DNA of 14,143 nucleotides, from assembly GCA_031400185.1 (NCBI GenBank), contig JANNPN010000339.1, positions 1 through 14,143 on the forward strand, written 5' to 3'. The notes below the pieces were generated by a model. That model worked only from the letters and a program-made list of their open reading frames with translations. It had not been told where the DNA came from and did not search any database. Below are positions 6,507 to 14,143 of this stretch, in pieces. The stretch is from UTPRO1 sp031400185. GTDB taxonomy: Bacteria > Desulfobacterota > Binatia > UTPRO1. Made by a program: the position numbers and the translations under genes. Each line of letters begins with the position of its first letter. Position 1 is the stretch's first letter.

Positions 6507-7868
6507 TCACCGCTCCGCCACCTCGAGCTTGCCGAGCGGCACGATGAAGCCCGTTTGGAGGAGATACTGGTAGAGATGCCCGTACGCGCCCGCCGGACGC
6601 AGCTGGTCGCCCGTGACCCACGACGCGCCGGTCGGCGCTCCCTCCACCGTGGCAAGGAAGGAGGGGCCGAGACGCTCCGCGAGGACGTCCGCGCGCATGG
6701 GAGAGGCGTAGACGCGGACGTTCCGCGCGAAGAGTCGCGCCAGCGCCTCGAGGAGCGCTCCCGCAAGCGCCTCGTTCTGGCGATCCTGGAAGATCTCGAT
6801 CAGCGTGGAGAGTCCGGTCACGAAACGAATCGGGGCCGCCGTGAAGCGGTTCACGAGCTCGCTCATGTGGTAGAGCTCGCGCCGCCGAAAGACGAGGACG
6901 CCGTGGCCGCTCGCCCGGAGCGCCTCGACCCGCCGCAAGATCTCCGCGGGGGCGAGCGCCGTGTCGTCCGCGGCGCCCTGCAGCACCGACAGCACATAGA
7001 GCGAAGCCGGCGGACGGGACTCGGCGTCGAGCTCCGCCTGCAGCGCACCGAGCGCAGGGGTCAGCATGTCGGCGAAGACGGGACTCGGCTCCGCGAACGA
7101 ACCGGGCTCGAGCAGCACCGGCCGCCCGTGCATCAGCTCGGTCGGTGGGATCAGTCGCCCGTCGGCCGGGAACGCCACCGCCTCGGCGCGGCCGCTGGTC
7201 ACGAGCTCGACGAGCGGAATCCCGGGATCGATGTCCTGGATCTCCGGACCGCGGAGCGCCACGAAGTCGACCTCGACGCGCCCGGCGCCGAGGTCGTCGA
7301 AGAGCGCCGCCAGAAAGTCCTGGATGGTGTCGCGGCGGTGGAAGGCGGCATGGATCAGGTTGACGCCGAGCACCCCCACGGCTTCCTGCTGCAACACGTT
7401 CGCCTGGTCGAGCAGGTTCACGTGCAGCACGACCTCGTGCGGGGGGCCGCCGGGCTGGGTCTGGAAGCGGAGGCCGATCCATCCATGGCACTCGTTGGTG
7501 CCCGCGAAGTTCCGCGCCGACATCGTGTCGGCGAACACGAAGATGCGTGAGTCCGACTCGCGCGTGGCGCCGAGCTGACGCACCAGCAGCTCCCATTCGC
7601 GATCCAGCATCGCCTCGACGCGCTCGCGCGAGACGTAGCGCGTGCCGCTGCCGTAGAGGTCGTCGCTGACCACTTTGTCGTAGGCGCAGATCGTCTTGGC
7701 GACGGTGCCCGACGCGGCGCCGACGCGGAGGAACCAGCGCGCGACCTCCTGCCCGGCGCCGATCTCGGCGAACGATCCGTAGATCTCCGCATCGAGATTG
7801 ATGCTGAGGGCTTTGTGATGGGTGTCGAGTGCTTCGGCCACCACGCCGTCCCGGTCGTCTACGGCCAT
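6507..7868 (-). CDS. Conserved protein of unknown function, about 450 residues
   Basis: From the ATG at 7868 the product has 453 residues, no signal peptide and no membrane segments, so it is probably cytoplasmic. Landmarks are LDTHHKALSINLDAEIYGSF, EIGAGQEVARWFLRVG, GTVAKTICAYDK, IFVFADTMSARNF, ECHGWIGLRFQ and VLQQEAVGVLGVNLIHAAFH. I recognise the pattern as a widespread family whose members have, I believe, been labelled nicotinate-nucleotide adenylyltransferase or TonB-dependent receptor; I see neither a nucleotidyltransferase GH motif nor a beta-barrel, so both labels look wrong. The reading frame extends 21 codons further to 7931, but that part lies inside the upstream gene and the family-like sequence starts after it. 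The start overlaps the end of the outer-membrane factor gene by 10 bases, with GAGG upstream, which suggests translational coupling to the efflux operon. Function unknown. Confidence 0.8.
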   Translation of the reverse strand: MAVDDRDGVVAEALDTHHKALSINLDAEIYGSFAEIGAGQEVARWFLRVGAASGTVAKTICAYDKVVSDDLYGSGTRYVSRERVEAMLDREWELLVRQLGATRESDSRIFVFADTMSARNFAGTNECHGWIGLRFQTQPGGPPHEVVLHVNLLDQANVLQQEAVGVLGVNLIHAAFHRRDTIQDFLAALFDDLGAGRVEVDFVALRGPEIQDIDPGIPLVELVTSGRAEAVAFPADGRLIPPTELMHGRPVLLEPGSFAEPSPVFADMLTPALGALQAELDAESRPPASLYVLSVLQGAADDTALAPAEILRRVEALRASGHGVLVFRRRELYHMSELVNRFTAAPIRFVTGLSTLIEIFQDRQNEALAGALLEALARLFARNVRVYASPMRADVLAERLGPSFLATVEGAPTGASWVTGDQLRPAGAYGHLYQYLLQTGFIVPLGKLEVAER

Positions 7869-9298
7869 GACGGCCAGACCTCGGCCGACGCCGGCCGGAT
7901 CTCGCCGGGAACGGCCGGATCCTCGCTCCACCCGCCGCCGAGCGCGCGATAGAGCTGCACCACCGCCAACAGGCGGTCGCGCTCGACGCGCGCGAGCGCG
8001 AGCTCCGCAGGGAAAAGCTCCTGCTGTGCTTCCAGCACCTCGAAGTAGCTGGCGAGGCCGTCGACGAAGCGGAGGCGCGCCAGACGATAGGCTTCGTTGA
8101 GGCCGGCGACGGCGCGGAAGAGCTCGTCGTACACCACCCGCAGGCGGTCGATCGCGATCAACGCGTCGGAGACCTCACGAAAGGCCACCAGCACCGTCTG
8201 CTCGTACTCGGCCCGTGACGCCTCCCAGTTGGCCCGCGCCGCCTCGTAGCCGCCGATCAGCCGTCCACCTTGAAAGAGCGGACCGACGATCGAGCCGCCG
8301 ACGTTCCAGAGACTGGCCGCGCCGCTCGTGATCTGGTCGAGCTCGGTCGACCGCCCGCCATAGGCGGCGGTGAGCCCGATGCGCGGCAAGAACTCCGTGA
8401 TCGCGACGCCGACGCGCGCGTTCGCCGACCGCAGCAGCGCCTCGGCACCGCGGACGTCGGGCCGGCGCTCGAGCAAGGTCGAGGGCAGCCCGGCAGGCGT
8501 CGACGGCGGCATCACTTGGCCCGTGAGCGTCGCGCCGCGCACGATCGGCATCGGCAGCCGTCCGAGCAGCACCGAGAGCTGGTTCTCCTTGATGACGATC
8601 AGGCGCTCGAGATCGGCGACGCTGGCGGCGGCCTGCGCGTGCGCGGCGTCGGCACGAGCCGTCGCGAGCTTGGTGCCGACGCCGCCTTGGAACTGGCGGA
8701 CGAAGAGGTGCTGCGTGTCGGCAAAGGACGTCGTCGTCCGGCGGGCGATCTCGAGCTCGCGGTCGAGCTCGCGGAGCTCGAAGTAGGCCTGCGCCACCCC
8801 GCTCACCAACGACAGCACGATGCCGCGCCGGAACTCGTCGCTCGCGAGCAACTCGGCGCGCGCGGCCTCGGTCGTGCGGCGGATGCGGCCCCAGAGATCG
8901 ATCTCCCAGGCGGCGTTCAGCACCCCGGCAAAGACGTTGAAGGTGTCGGTCGAGCCGATGACGAGCCCGCGGCCGCGATCGGCGCTTCCCGTGTAGCCCC
9001 CTTGCGGCAGCATCTCGGAGCGCGCGACGAGCACGAAGCCGCGCGCCTGCTCGACGCGCGACGCCGCGACCGCGAGATCACGGTTGGCCGCGAGCGACGT
9101 CCCGATCAGGTCGCGGAGCGCCGGATCCTGAAACAGCTCCCACCAGGGCAGATCGGCGAGCGTCGCCGGCTCGACCTCGGCCTGGCCGCGGTGGACCGCC
9201 GGGACCGCGACCTCCGGCCGCCGATAGCGCGGCCCGAGGGCGCAGCCCGCGAGCAGGACGGCGGCGAGCAACCCAGCGATCGTGGAACGCGATCGCAT
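7859..9298 (-). CDS. RND efflux outer-membrane factor lipoprotein (NodT/OprM type)
   Basis: The 479-residue product is full length for the TolC/OprM class. The start MRSRSTIAGLLAAVLLAGC carries a lipobox (LAGC) with the lipidated cysteine at 19, followed by ALGPRYRRPEV, typical of the NodT subfamily. Two repeated halves follow, each with long alpha-helical, Ala/Arg/Glu-rich stretches that form the periplasmic tunnel (for example LAVAASRVEQARG, and GLASYFEVLEAQQELFPAEL near the C-terminus), and the L-L-E-R-R-P-D-V motif characteristic of the family. It forms the trimeric outer-membrane exit duct for the pump encoded just upstream. Its ATG shares one base with the pump's TGA (TGATG), a sign of coupled translation. 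No independent ribosome binding site is close. Substrate range cannot be told from sequence. Confidence 0.95.
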   Translation of the reverse strand: MRSRSTIAGLLAAVLLAGCALGPRYRRPEVAVPAVHRGQAEVEPATLADLPWWELFQDPALRDLIGTSLAANRDLAVAASRVEQARGFVLVARSEMLPQGGYTGSADRGRGLVIGSTDTFNVFAGVLNAAWEIDLWGRIRRTTEAARAELLASDEFRRGIVLSLVSGVAQAYFELRELDRELEIARRTTTSFADTQHLFVRQFQGGVGTKLATARADAAHAQAAASVADLERLIVIKENQLSVLLGRLPMPIVRGATLTGQVMPPSTPAGLPSTLLERRPDVRGAEALLRSANARVGVAITEFLPRIGLTAAYGGRSTELDQITSGAASLWNVGGSIVGPLFQGGRLIGGYEAARANWEASRAEYEQTVLVAFREVSDALIAIDRLRVVYDELFRAVAGLNEAYRLARLRFVDGLASYFEVLEAQQELFPAELALARVERDRLLAVVQLYRALGGGWSEDPAVPGEIRPASAEVWPSWP

Positions 9299-12200
9299 CA
9301 GTGCGCCGCGGTCTCCGAGTGCGGGAGCACGGCGGCGGCCCCCGGCGCGACCGGCACGGTGGGGCTCCGTCCCACCAGACGCTGCACGACGACGAAGAGC
9401 ACCGGCGTGATGAAGATGCCGAGGACCGTCGCGATGCTCATCCCCATGATCACCGACGTGCCGAGGATCCGGCGCGCGACCGCCCCGGCGCCGGTCGCCG
9501 TCCAGAGCGGTACGCAGCCGAGGATGAACGCGAACGAGGTCATGAGAATCGGACGGAGGCGGAGGCGCGCGCCTTCGAGCGCGGCCTCGACGGCATCCTT
9601 GCCGTTGTCGTACTCGACCTTGGCGAACTCGACGATGAGGATGGCGTTCTTGGCGGCGAGACCGATCAGCATGACGATGCCGATCTGCGCGTAGACGTTG
9701 TTCTCGAGCCCGCGGAGGAACAGGCCGAGGAACACGCCGAAGACCGCGAGCGGCGTGCCGAGCAGTACGGTGAACGGCAGCGACCAGCTCTCGTACTGCG
9801 CCGCCAGGATGAGGAACACGAAGAGCATCGCCATCGCGAAGATGATCGCGGCGCCGCCCTCGGCCTGCTTCTGCTGGAACGCGAGCGTGTTCCAGGCGTA
9901 GCCGATCTCGGGCGGCAGCACCTCGCGCGCCACCTCCTCGACGGCGGCGAGCGCCTGCCCCGAGCTGTAGCCCGGCGCCGGCTGACCGGTGATCTCGGCG
10001 GCGCGATAGAGATTGAAGCGCACCGTGAACTCGGGACCACTGGTCTCGCGCGTCGTCACCAGCGTCGAGAGCGGCACCATCTGACCATCGCGATTGCGGA
10101 CGAAGAATTGCCCGATGTCCTCCGGTTTCACGCGGTAGTCGGGAGCGCCCTGAATGTAGACCTTCCACTGCCGGCCGAAGCGGTTGAAGTCGTTCACGTA
10201 CGTGCCGCCGAGGATCACCTGGAGCGCGCCGTACACGTCGCGCACGTCGACGCCGAGCTTGAGGGCCTTGTCGCGGTCGACGTCGGCGAACACCTGCGGC
10301 ACCGAGGGCCGGAGCGCGTTGTTGAGACTGGCGAGCTCGGGACGCTTGCGCGCCGCCTCCACGAAGCGTTCGGCCTGGTCGGCGAGGAACGCCACCGATC
10401 CGCCCGAGCGATCTTGCAGCATCATGCTGAAGCCGCTCGCGGTCCCGAAGCCGGGGATGGCGGGGGGCAAGAACGCGAAAGCGCGCGCCTCCGGCAAGGG
10501 GGCCAACGCGCGATTGATCGCCGCCATGATGCCGAGGAAGCTCTCCTCCTCCGAATGCCGGTCGTGCCACGGGTGCAGGGTGACGAAGAAGAAGGCGGAA
10601 TACGTGTTGGAGGTCTGGGTGAGCATGCTGTAGCCGACGATCGTGTCGTAGGCCGCGACCCCGTGCGTCGCCGCGAGCACCTTCTCCACCTCCTTCGCCA
10701 CCTCGTCGGTGCGCTGCAGCGACGCGGCGTCGGGGAGCTGCACGTTCACCATCATGAAGCCCTGATCCTCGTCGGGCAGGAACCCGCCGGGCACCTGCCG
10801 CCCGAGCAGCCACGCCGCGACCGTGGCCAGCACGAGCAACAGCAGCCCGCGTGACGTCTTGGCGATCAGCAGCCCCGTCCAGCGGACGTACCCGCCGGTC
10901 ATGCGGTCGAACCAGCGATTGAACGCGGCGAAGAAGCGGCCGAGCATCCCCTTCGAGGGCGACGCCTCCTTCAGCAGCAGCACGCTCAGCGCCGGGCTCA
11001 GCGTGAGCGCGTTCAGCGCGGAGATCATCACCGAGAAGACGATCGTGAGCGCGAACTGCTGGTAGAGCCTGCCGGTGATCCCGCCCATGAACGCGACTGG
11101 GATGAACACCGCCGAGAGCACGAGCGCGATCGCGACGACGGGTCCCGAGACCTCCTCCATCGCCTTCAACGTCGCCTCGCGCGGCTTCATGCCGTGCTCG
11201 ATGTGGTGCTGCACGGCCTCGACCACCACGATGGCGTCGTCGACGACGAGACCGATCGCCAGCACGAGCCCGAGCAGCGAGAGCGTGTTGATCGAGAACC
11301 CGAACATCGGGAAGAAGATGAAGGCCCCGAGCAACGACACCGGCACGGTCAACAGCGGAATCAACGTCGCCCGCCAGCTCTGCAAGAAGATGAACACCAC
11401 CAGGATGACGAGGATGACCGCCTCGAAGAGGGTATGGATGATCTCGCTGATGCCCTCGTCGACCGCGGCGGTGGTGTCGAGAGACACCGAGTACGCGAGA
11501 TCGGCCGGAAAGTTCCGCTGCAGCTCGTCCATCACGCGGCGGGTCTCGGCCGCGATCGCGAGCGCGTTCGAGCCCGGCACCTGGTAGACGAGAATGATGA
11601 CCGCCGGCTTCTGATTGTAGCGGCCGCGTTGATTGTAGAGCTGGGTGCCGAGCTCGAGCCGGGCGACGTCGCGGAGACGCACCACCGACCCGTCGGGGTT
11701 GAGACGGACGGCGATGTCGCCGAACTCTTCGGGGGAGATCAGCCGGCCCTGGGAGCGGACGGTATAGGTGTACTCCTGCCCTGCCGGCGCCGGCTCGGCG
11801 CCGATCTGCCCGGAGGGATTCACCACGCTCTGCTTCTGCAGCGCCGTCTGCACGTCGTTGACGGTGAGGCCGAGCGTGGCGAGCCGGTCCGGCTCCATCC
11901 ACACCCGCATGGCGTAGTCCGCCGAGCCGAAGTTCTTGACGTCGCCGACCCCCGGGATGCGCTTCAGGGCGTCGTTGATGTTGATGGTGGCGTAGTTGCC
12001 GAGGAAGCTCGTGTCGTAGCTGCCCTCGGGCGAGTACACCGAGAGCGCCAGCAGCGGGAAGGTCAGCGACTTCTTGACGGTCACGCCGAAATTCTTGACG
12101 TCCGTCGGGAGCTGCGGCGTGCCCTGCGAGACCCGGTTCTGGACGAGCACGTTCGCAATGTCGAGGTCGGTGCCGACCTCGAAATCGACGGTGAGGAAGA

Positions 12201-12462
12201 GCGAGCCGTCGTTGGCGTTGATCGACTTGACGTAGAGGCTGTTCTCGACGCCGTTGATCTGCTGCTCGAGCGGCGTCGCGACCGACTGCTCGACGGTCTC
12301 GGCGTTGGCGCCGGTGAAGGTGGTGGTGACCTGAACCTGCGGCGGGACGATCTCGGGATACTGCGCGATCGGCAGGCCCTGCATCGCCACGAGGCCCGCG
12401 ATGGTGATCACGATCGAGATCACCATGGCCACGATCGGCCGGCGGACGAAGAACCCCGCCAT
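9298..12462 (-). CDS. RND multidrug efflux pump, HAE1 family inner-membrane subunit
   Basis: The 1,054-residue product is full length and colinear with AcrB/MexB. It starts with MAGFFVRRPIVAMVISIVIT, then the first porter domain (LPIAQYPEIVPPQVQV). The transmembrane proton relay is complete: GLVVDDAIVVVEA with D408 and D409, and GLAAKNAILIVEFAK with K938, matching AcrB D407/D408 and K940. The large periplasmic loops of both halves are present, including RQWKVYIQG and GQMVPLSTLV. Twelve membrane segments are expected. It is a proton antiporter exporting hydrophobic or amphiphilic compounds; this clade is the AcrB-like one, not heavy-metal CusA or SecDF. The gene starts three bases after the adaptor stop and overlaps the outer-membrane factor start, so all three are one operon. 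Substrates are unknown. Confidence 0.97.
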   Translation of the reverse strand: MAGFFVRRPIVAMVISIVITIAGLVAMQGLPIAQYPEIVPPQVQVTTTFTGANAETVEQSVATPLEQQINGVENSLYVKSINANDGSLFLTVDFEVGTDLDIANVLVQNRVSQGTPQLPTDVKNFGVTVKKSLTFPLLALSVYSPEGSYDTSFLGNYATININDALKRIPGVGDVKNFGSADYAMRVWMEPDRLATLGLTVNDVQTALQKQSVVNPSGQIGAEPAPAGQEYTYTVRSQGRLISPEEFGDIAVRLNPDGSVVRLRDVARLELGTQLYNQRGRYNQKPAVIILVYQVPGSNALAIAAETRRVMDELQRNFPADLAYSVSLDTTAAVDEGISEIIHTLFEAVILVILVVFIFLQSWRATLIPLLTVPVSLLGAFIFFPMFGFSINTLSLLGLVLAIGLVVDDAIVVVEAVQHHIEHGMKPREATLKAMEEVSGPVVAIALVLSAVFIPVAFMGGITGRLYQQFALTIVFSVMISALNALTLSPALSVLLLKEASPSKGMLGRFFAAFNRWFDRMTGGYVRWTGLLIAKTSRGLLLLVLATVAAWLLGRQVPGGFLPDEDQGFMMVNVQLPDAASLQRTDEVAKEVEKVLAATHGVAAYDTIVGYSMLTQTSNTYSAFFFVTLHPWHDRHSEEESFLGIMAAINRALAPLPEARAFAFLPPAIPGFGTASGFSMMLQDRSGGSVAFLADQAERFVEAARKRPELASLNNALRPSVPQVFADVDRDKALKLGVDVRDVYGALQVILGGTYVNDFNRFGRQWKVYIQGAPDYRVKPEDIGQFFVRNRDGQMVPLSTLVTTRETSGPEFTVRFNLYRAAEITGQPAPGYSSGQALAAVEEVAREVLPPEIGYAWNTLAFQQKQAEGGAAIIFAMAMLFVFLILAAQYESWSLPFTVLLGTPLAVFGVFLGLFLRGLENNVYAQIGIVMLIGLAAKNAILIVEFAKVEYDNGKDAVEAALEGARLRLRPILMTSFAFILGCVPLWTATGAGAVARRILGTSVIMGMSIATVLGIFITPVLFVVVQRLVGRSPTVPVAPGAAAVLPHSETAAH

Positions 12463-12465
12463 GGA

Positions 12466-13605
12466 CTACGAGCCTTGCTTCTCGGCCGCTGGCTCGGCGT
12501 CGGCAGCCTGCACGGCGACCGTGACGCCCTGACGAACCTTCTGCAGGCCCTCGACGACTACCCGCTCACCGGGCTTCAGGCCGCTCTCGATCACCCACAG
12601 ACTATCGATGCGCGCCCCCACCTCGACCGGTCGGAGATCGATGGTGTCGTCGGCGCCGACGACCGCCACTTGATGCGCACCCTGCAACTCGCGCACCGCA
12701 CGCTGCGGCACCAACAGCGCCGCGGCCTTCGTCTCGGTCACCGCCCGCACGCGCGCGTAGAGACCCGGCCGCAAGCGACCGTCGACGTTCGGAAAGCTGC
12801 CCTGTATCAGGATGGCGCCGGTCTTGGGATCGACCTCGCGGTTGGGCATCATGAACGCGCCGCGCTGCGGGTAGACGGTGCCGTCGGCGAGAATGAGCTC
12901 GAGCTCGGCCGCATCCCCGGAGCGCGCCTCGCCGCGGACGGCCGCCGTGATGCGATCGGCGAACCGGAGATACTCGCGCTCGCTCACGGGGAACTGCACC
13001 TTGATGGGATCGAGTTGCGAAACCGTCGTGAGCAGCGTGTTGGACGCGATCAGGTTGCCGATTTCCGCCTGGGCATTCCCCGCAACGCCGGCGATCGGCG
13101 ACCGCACCGTGGTCCAGTCGACCTCGAGCTCGGCTTGTTGCGCGGCGGCACGCGCGGCGTCCACCGTGGCGCTCGCGGCGCGGGTCGCCTGCACCGCGTT
13201 GTCGAGCTCGCGCCGACTGACGGCCCCCTCGGCCGCGAGCGGCCCGAAGCGCGCGACGTCCTGCTGGGCCTTGGCGAGCACGGCCTCGGCGCGCGCCACC
13301 TCGGCGCGCGCCGAGGCCAGCGCCGTCTTGTAGGGACGGGCGTCGATCGTGAAAAGGACGTCGCCCTCTTTGACCAGCGTGCCCTCGGTGTAGTCGCGGG
13401 CCAGCAGATACCCCGTGACGCGCGCCCGGATCTCGGCGTTGATGTTGCCCTGGGTCGTGCCGATCCACTCCGAGTGCAACGGGACGTCACGTTGCACGAC
13501 CGAGGCGACGCGGACCGCGGGCGGTGGCGGTGTAACCGTTTCCGGCTTGCTGCACCCGCCGAGCGCCACGCTCAGCAGCAAGAGATTGAAGACGATGATG
13601 TGAAT
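12466..13605 (-). CDS. RND efflux periplasmic adaptor (membrane fusion) lipoprotein, start uncertain
   Basis: The supported coding part gives about 379 residues, normal for AcrA/MexA adaptors. A lipoprotein signal (VFNLLLLSVALGGC, with the lipidated cysteine 18 codons into this span) precedes a Pro-rich linker. The lipoyl/barrel-sandwich halves follow (GYLLARDYTEGTLVKEGDVL and VRSPIAGVAGNAQAEIGNLI), separated by an Ala-rich coiled-coil hairpin, then the beta-barrel and membrane-proximal domains (VDGRLRPGLYARV, VPQRAVRELQG, GLKPGERVVVEGLQKVRQG). It links the pump to the outer-membrane channel. No ATG or GTG lies in frame near the signal peptide: choices are ATT at 13605, TTG at 13581 (too short a signal), ATG at 13857 or TTG at 13887 (both leave a long odd extension). 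I end the feature at 13605 because coding character begins there. Pump start three bases downstream. Confidence 0.9.
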   Translation of the reverse strand: MHIIVFNLLLLSVALGGCSKPETVTPPPPAVRVASVVQRDVPLHSEWIGTTQGNINAEIRARVTGYLLARDYTEGTLVKEGDVLFTIDARPYKTALASARAEVARAEAVLAKAQQDVARFGPLAAEGAVSRRELDNAVQATRAASATVDAARAAAQQAELEVDWTTVRSPIAGVAGNAQAEIGNLIASNTLLTTVSQLDPIKVQFPVSEREYLRFADRITAAVRGEARSGDAAELELILADGTVYPQRGAFMMPNREVDPKTGAILIQGSFPNVDGRLRPGLYARVRAVTETKAAALLVPQRAVRELQGAHQVAVVGADDTIDLRPVEVGARIDSLWVIESGLKPGERVVVEGLQKVRQGVTVAVQAADAEPAAEKQGS

Positions 13606-13901
13606 GGCTTGCCTGCTTTCCGTGAGAGCGGTTGACCCGGTTGGGAGCGCGACGGGCTTTAGCGCCCAATCGACAGCGGCGCAACCCGCAGCTGCATCAT
13701 CACTTTCGCGACGAGCGCGATGCGGTTCATCGTCGGCGGAACGCGCGTCTGTGCCCCCGGAGCCCGCGCCGCTCGCCGGCGTGTTCCATGCAGTCGGCGG
13801 GTCGGGCGAGCCCGAACGGTCGGCTGCGCAGCGGCCGCGTGACGCCCCGGCCACCATTCGAGGTATTTCCAACGCGACGGATCGCAAGTAGGAGCACCCT
13901 C
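13606..13901. promoter_or_regulatory. Divergent intergenic region upstream of the efflux operon
   Basis: These 296 bases separate the minus-strand efflux operon from the plus-strand gene at 13902 and must hold promoters for both unless transcription comes from outside. I find only weak candidates: TTGACC (13632-13637) with TTTAGC 20 bases later on the plus strand, and on the minus strand a TTGCGC/GCTAAA pair with short spacing. A loose inverted repeat, CGACGA and TCGTCG near 13709-13736, could be a regulator site, but the arms are short and far apart. Frames here are open on both strands but lack protein-like composition. No regulator gene such as TetR or MarR is present. Confidence 0.35.
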
Positions 13902-14143
13902 ATGGCCAAACCATCGCAACCGAAATCCCCGCCCGACATCGCCCGACTGCTGGTCGACGTCGCCGACGCCGATACCGTGTATCGCGACGTCTACCTGCCG
14001 CGCGCGCGCGCGCTCCTCGCCGGCGAGCTCAGCGCGGACGAGTACCGCGGGCTCCGCGGCATGCAGCGCGAGATCGACGAGACCGTCGCGAAAAGCCGCG
14101 CCGCGACGATCCTCCAGGACTGGAAGCTGGTCCAGGAGCTGGC
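13902..14143 (+). CDS. Protein of unknown function, 5' part only
   Basis: An ATG at 13902 is preceded by AGGAG (13890-13894) with seven bases between, and the frame is open for 80 codons to the window edge. The visible part starts MAKPSQPKSPPDIARLLVDV and continues as soluble, strongly charged, helix-forming sequence (YRDVYLPRARALLAGELSAD, then QREIDETVAKSRAATILQDW). There is no signal peptide or membrane segment. Codon use is high-GC, like the efflux genes. It is transcribed away from the efflux operon, where a regulator would often sit, but no helix-turn-helix is seen in the part available. I do not recognise the family. Confidence 0.65.
   Translation, partial: MAKPSQPKSPPDIARLLVDVADADTVYRDVYLPRARALLAGELSADEYRGLRGMQREIDETVAKSRAATILQDWKLVQEL

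Noticed and set aside
5876..6766. 296-codon minus-strand ORF ending at the DUF4105 start
   Set aside because: It crosses the end of the unknown gene, the arylsulfatase remnant and two gaps in another frame with Arg/Ser-rich composition; it is a GC-driven shadow.
9299..11902. Long minus-strand open frame running into the outer-membrane factor frame
   Set aside because: Inside the pump gene it is out of frame with the AcrB-like protein and has no recognisable sequence; only the part from 9298 downward is real.
11194..13635. 813-codon open frame on the plus strand opposite the RND pump and adaptor genes
   Set aside because: It is an antisense shadow: it spans two well-recognised genes and an intergenic gap, and its translation is a repetitive His/Arg/Asp/Glu mixture typical of the reverse complement of high-GC coding DNA.
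13659..13730. Minus-strand 23-codon peptide MNRIALVAKVMMQLRVAPLSIGR upstream of the adaptor gene
   Set aside because: It has no ribosome binding site and is out of frame with the adaptor, so I could not support it as a leader peptide or a frameshifted signal sequence.

Overview
The window reads as two compositionally different pieces. Bases 1 to about 2,865 have moderate G+C and mixed third codon positions, and carry the radC - rpmB - rpmG order typical of beta/gammaproteobacteria, followed by a convergent betaproteobacterial-type fatty acid desaturase. From about 2,870 to the end the DNA is very G+C-rich, with third positions almost all G or C, and looks like a high-GC Gram-negative such as a deltaproteobacterium or related uncultured lineage. 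That assignment is inference from style, not from a marker gene. The switch falls inside one open reading frame, at the most conserved motif of a MscS-type channel, so either an assembly chimera or a recombination event is likely.

Layout: the 3' end of radC (2-292, +); a sigma70-like promoter and leader with a perfect palindrome; rpmB (L28) and rpmG (L33); a strong bidirectional terminator at 894-921 shared with the convergent desaturase (943-2145, -) and its promoter. Then seven genes all on the minus strand. In transcription order they are: RND-pump adaptor lipoprotein (13605 to 12466), RND inner-membrane pump (12462 to 9298), outer-membrane factor (9298 to 7859), a conserved protein of unknown function (7868 to 6507), a secreted 143-residue product that looks like an arylsulfatase with its catalytic core removed (6381 to 5950), a DUF4105 membrane/periplasmic protein (5876 to 4866), and a large MscS-family channel (4845 to 2317). 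A divergent gene of unknown function begins at 13902 and runs off the end.

The first three minus-strand genes make a complete tripartite efflux system (periplasmic adaptor, proton-driven HAE1-type pump, outer-membrane channel). Gaps or overlaps of a few bases imply co-transcription, and the unknown gene is tied on by a 10-base overlap. The downstream group is also about the cell envelope: DUF4105 is a membrane-anchored periplasmic domain now linked to lipoprotein acylation, and MscS channels release solutes under turgor. No regulator gene for the pump is visible. I found no tRNA, rRNA, CRISPR array, insertion sequence or integrase. The most interesting points are the composition break inside mscS, the core-less arylsulfatase, and the unknown gene stitched to the pump operon.
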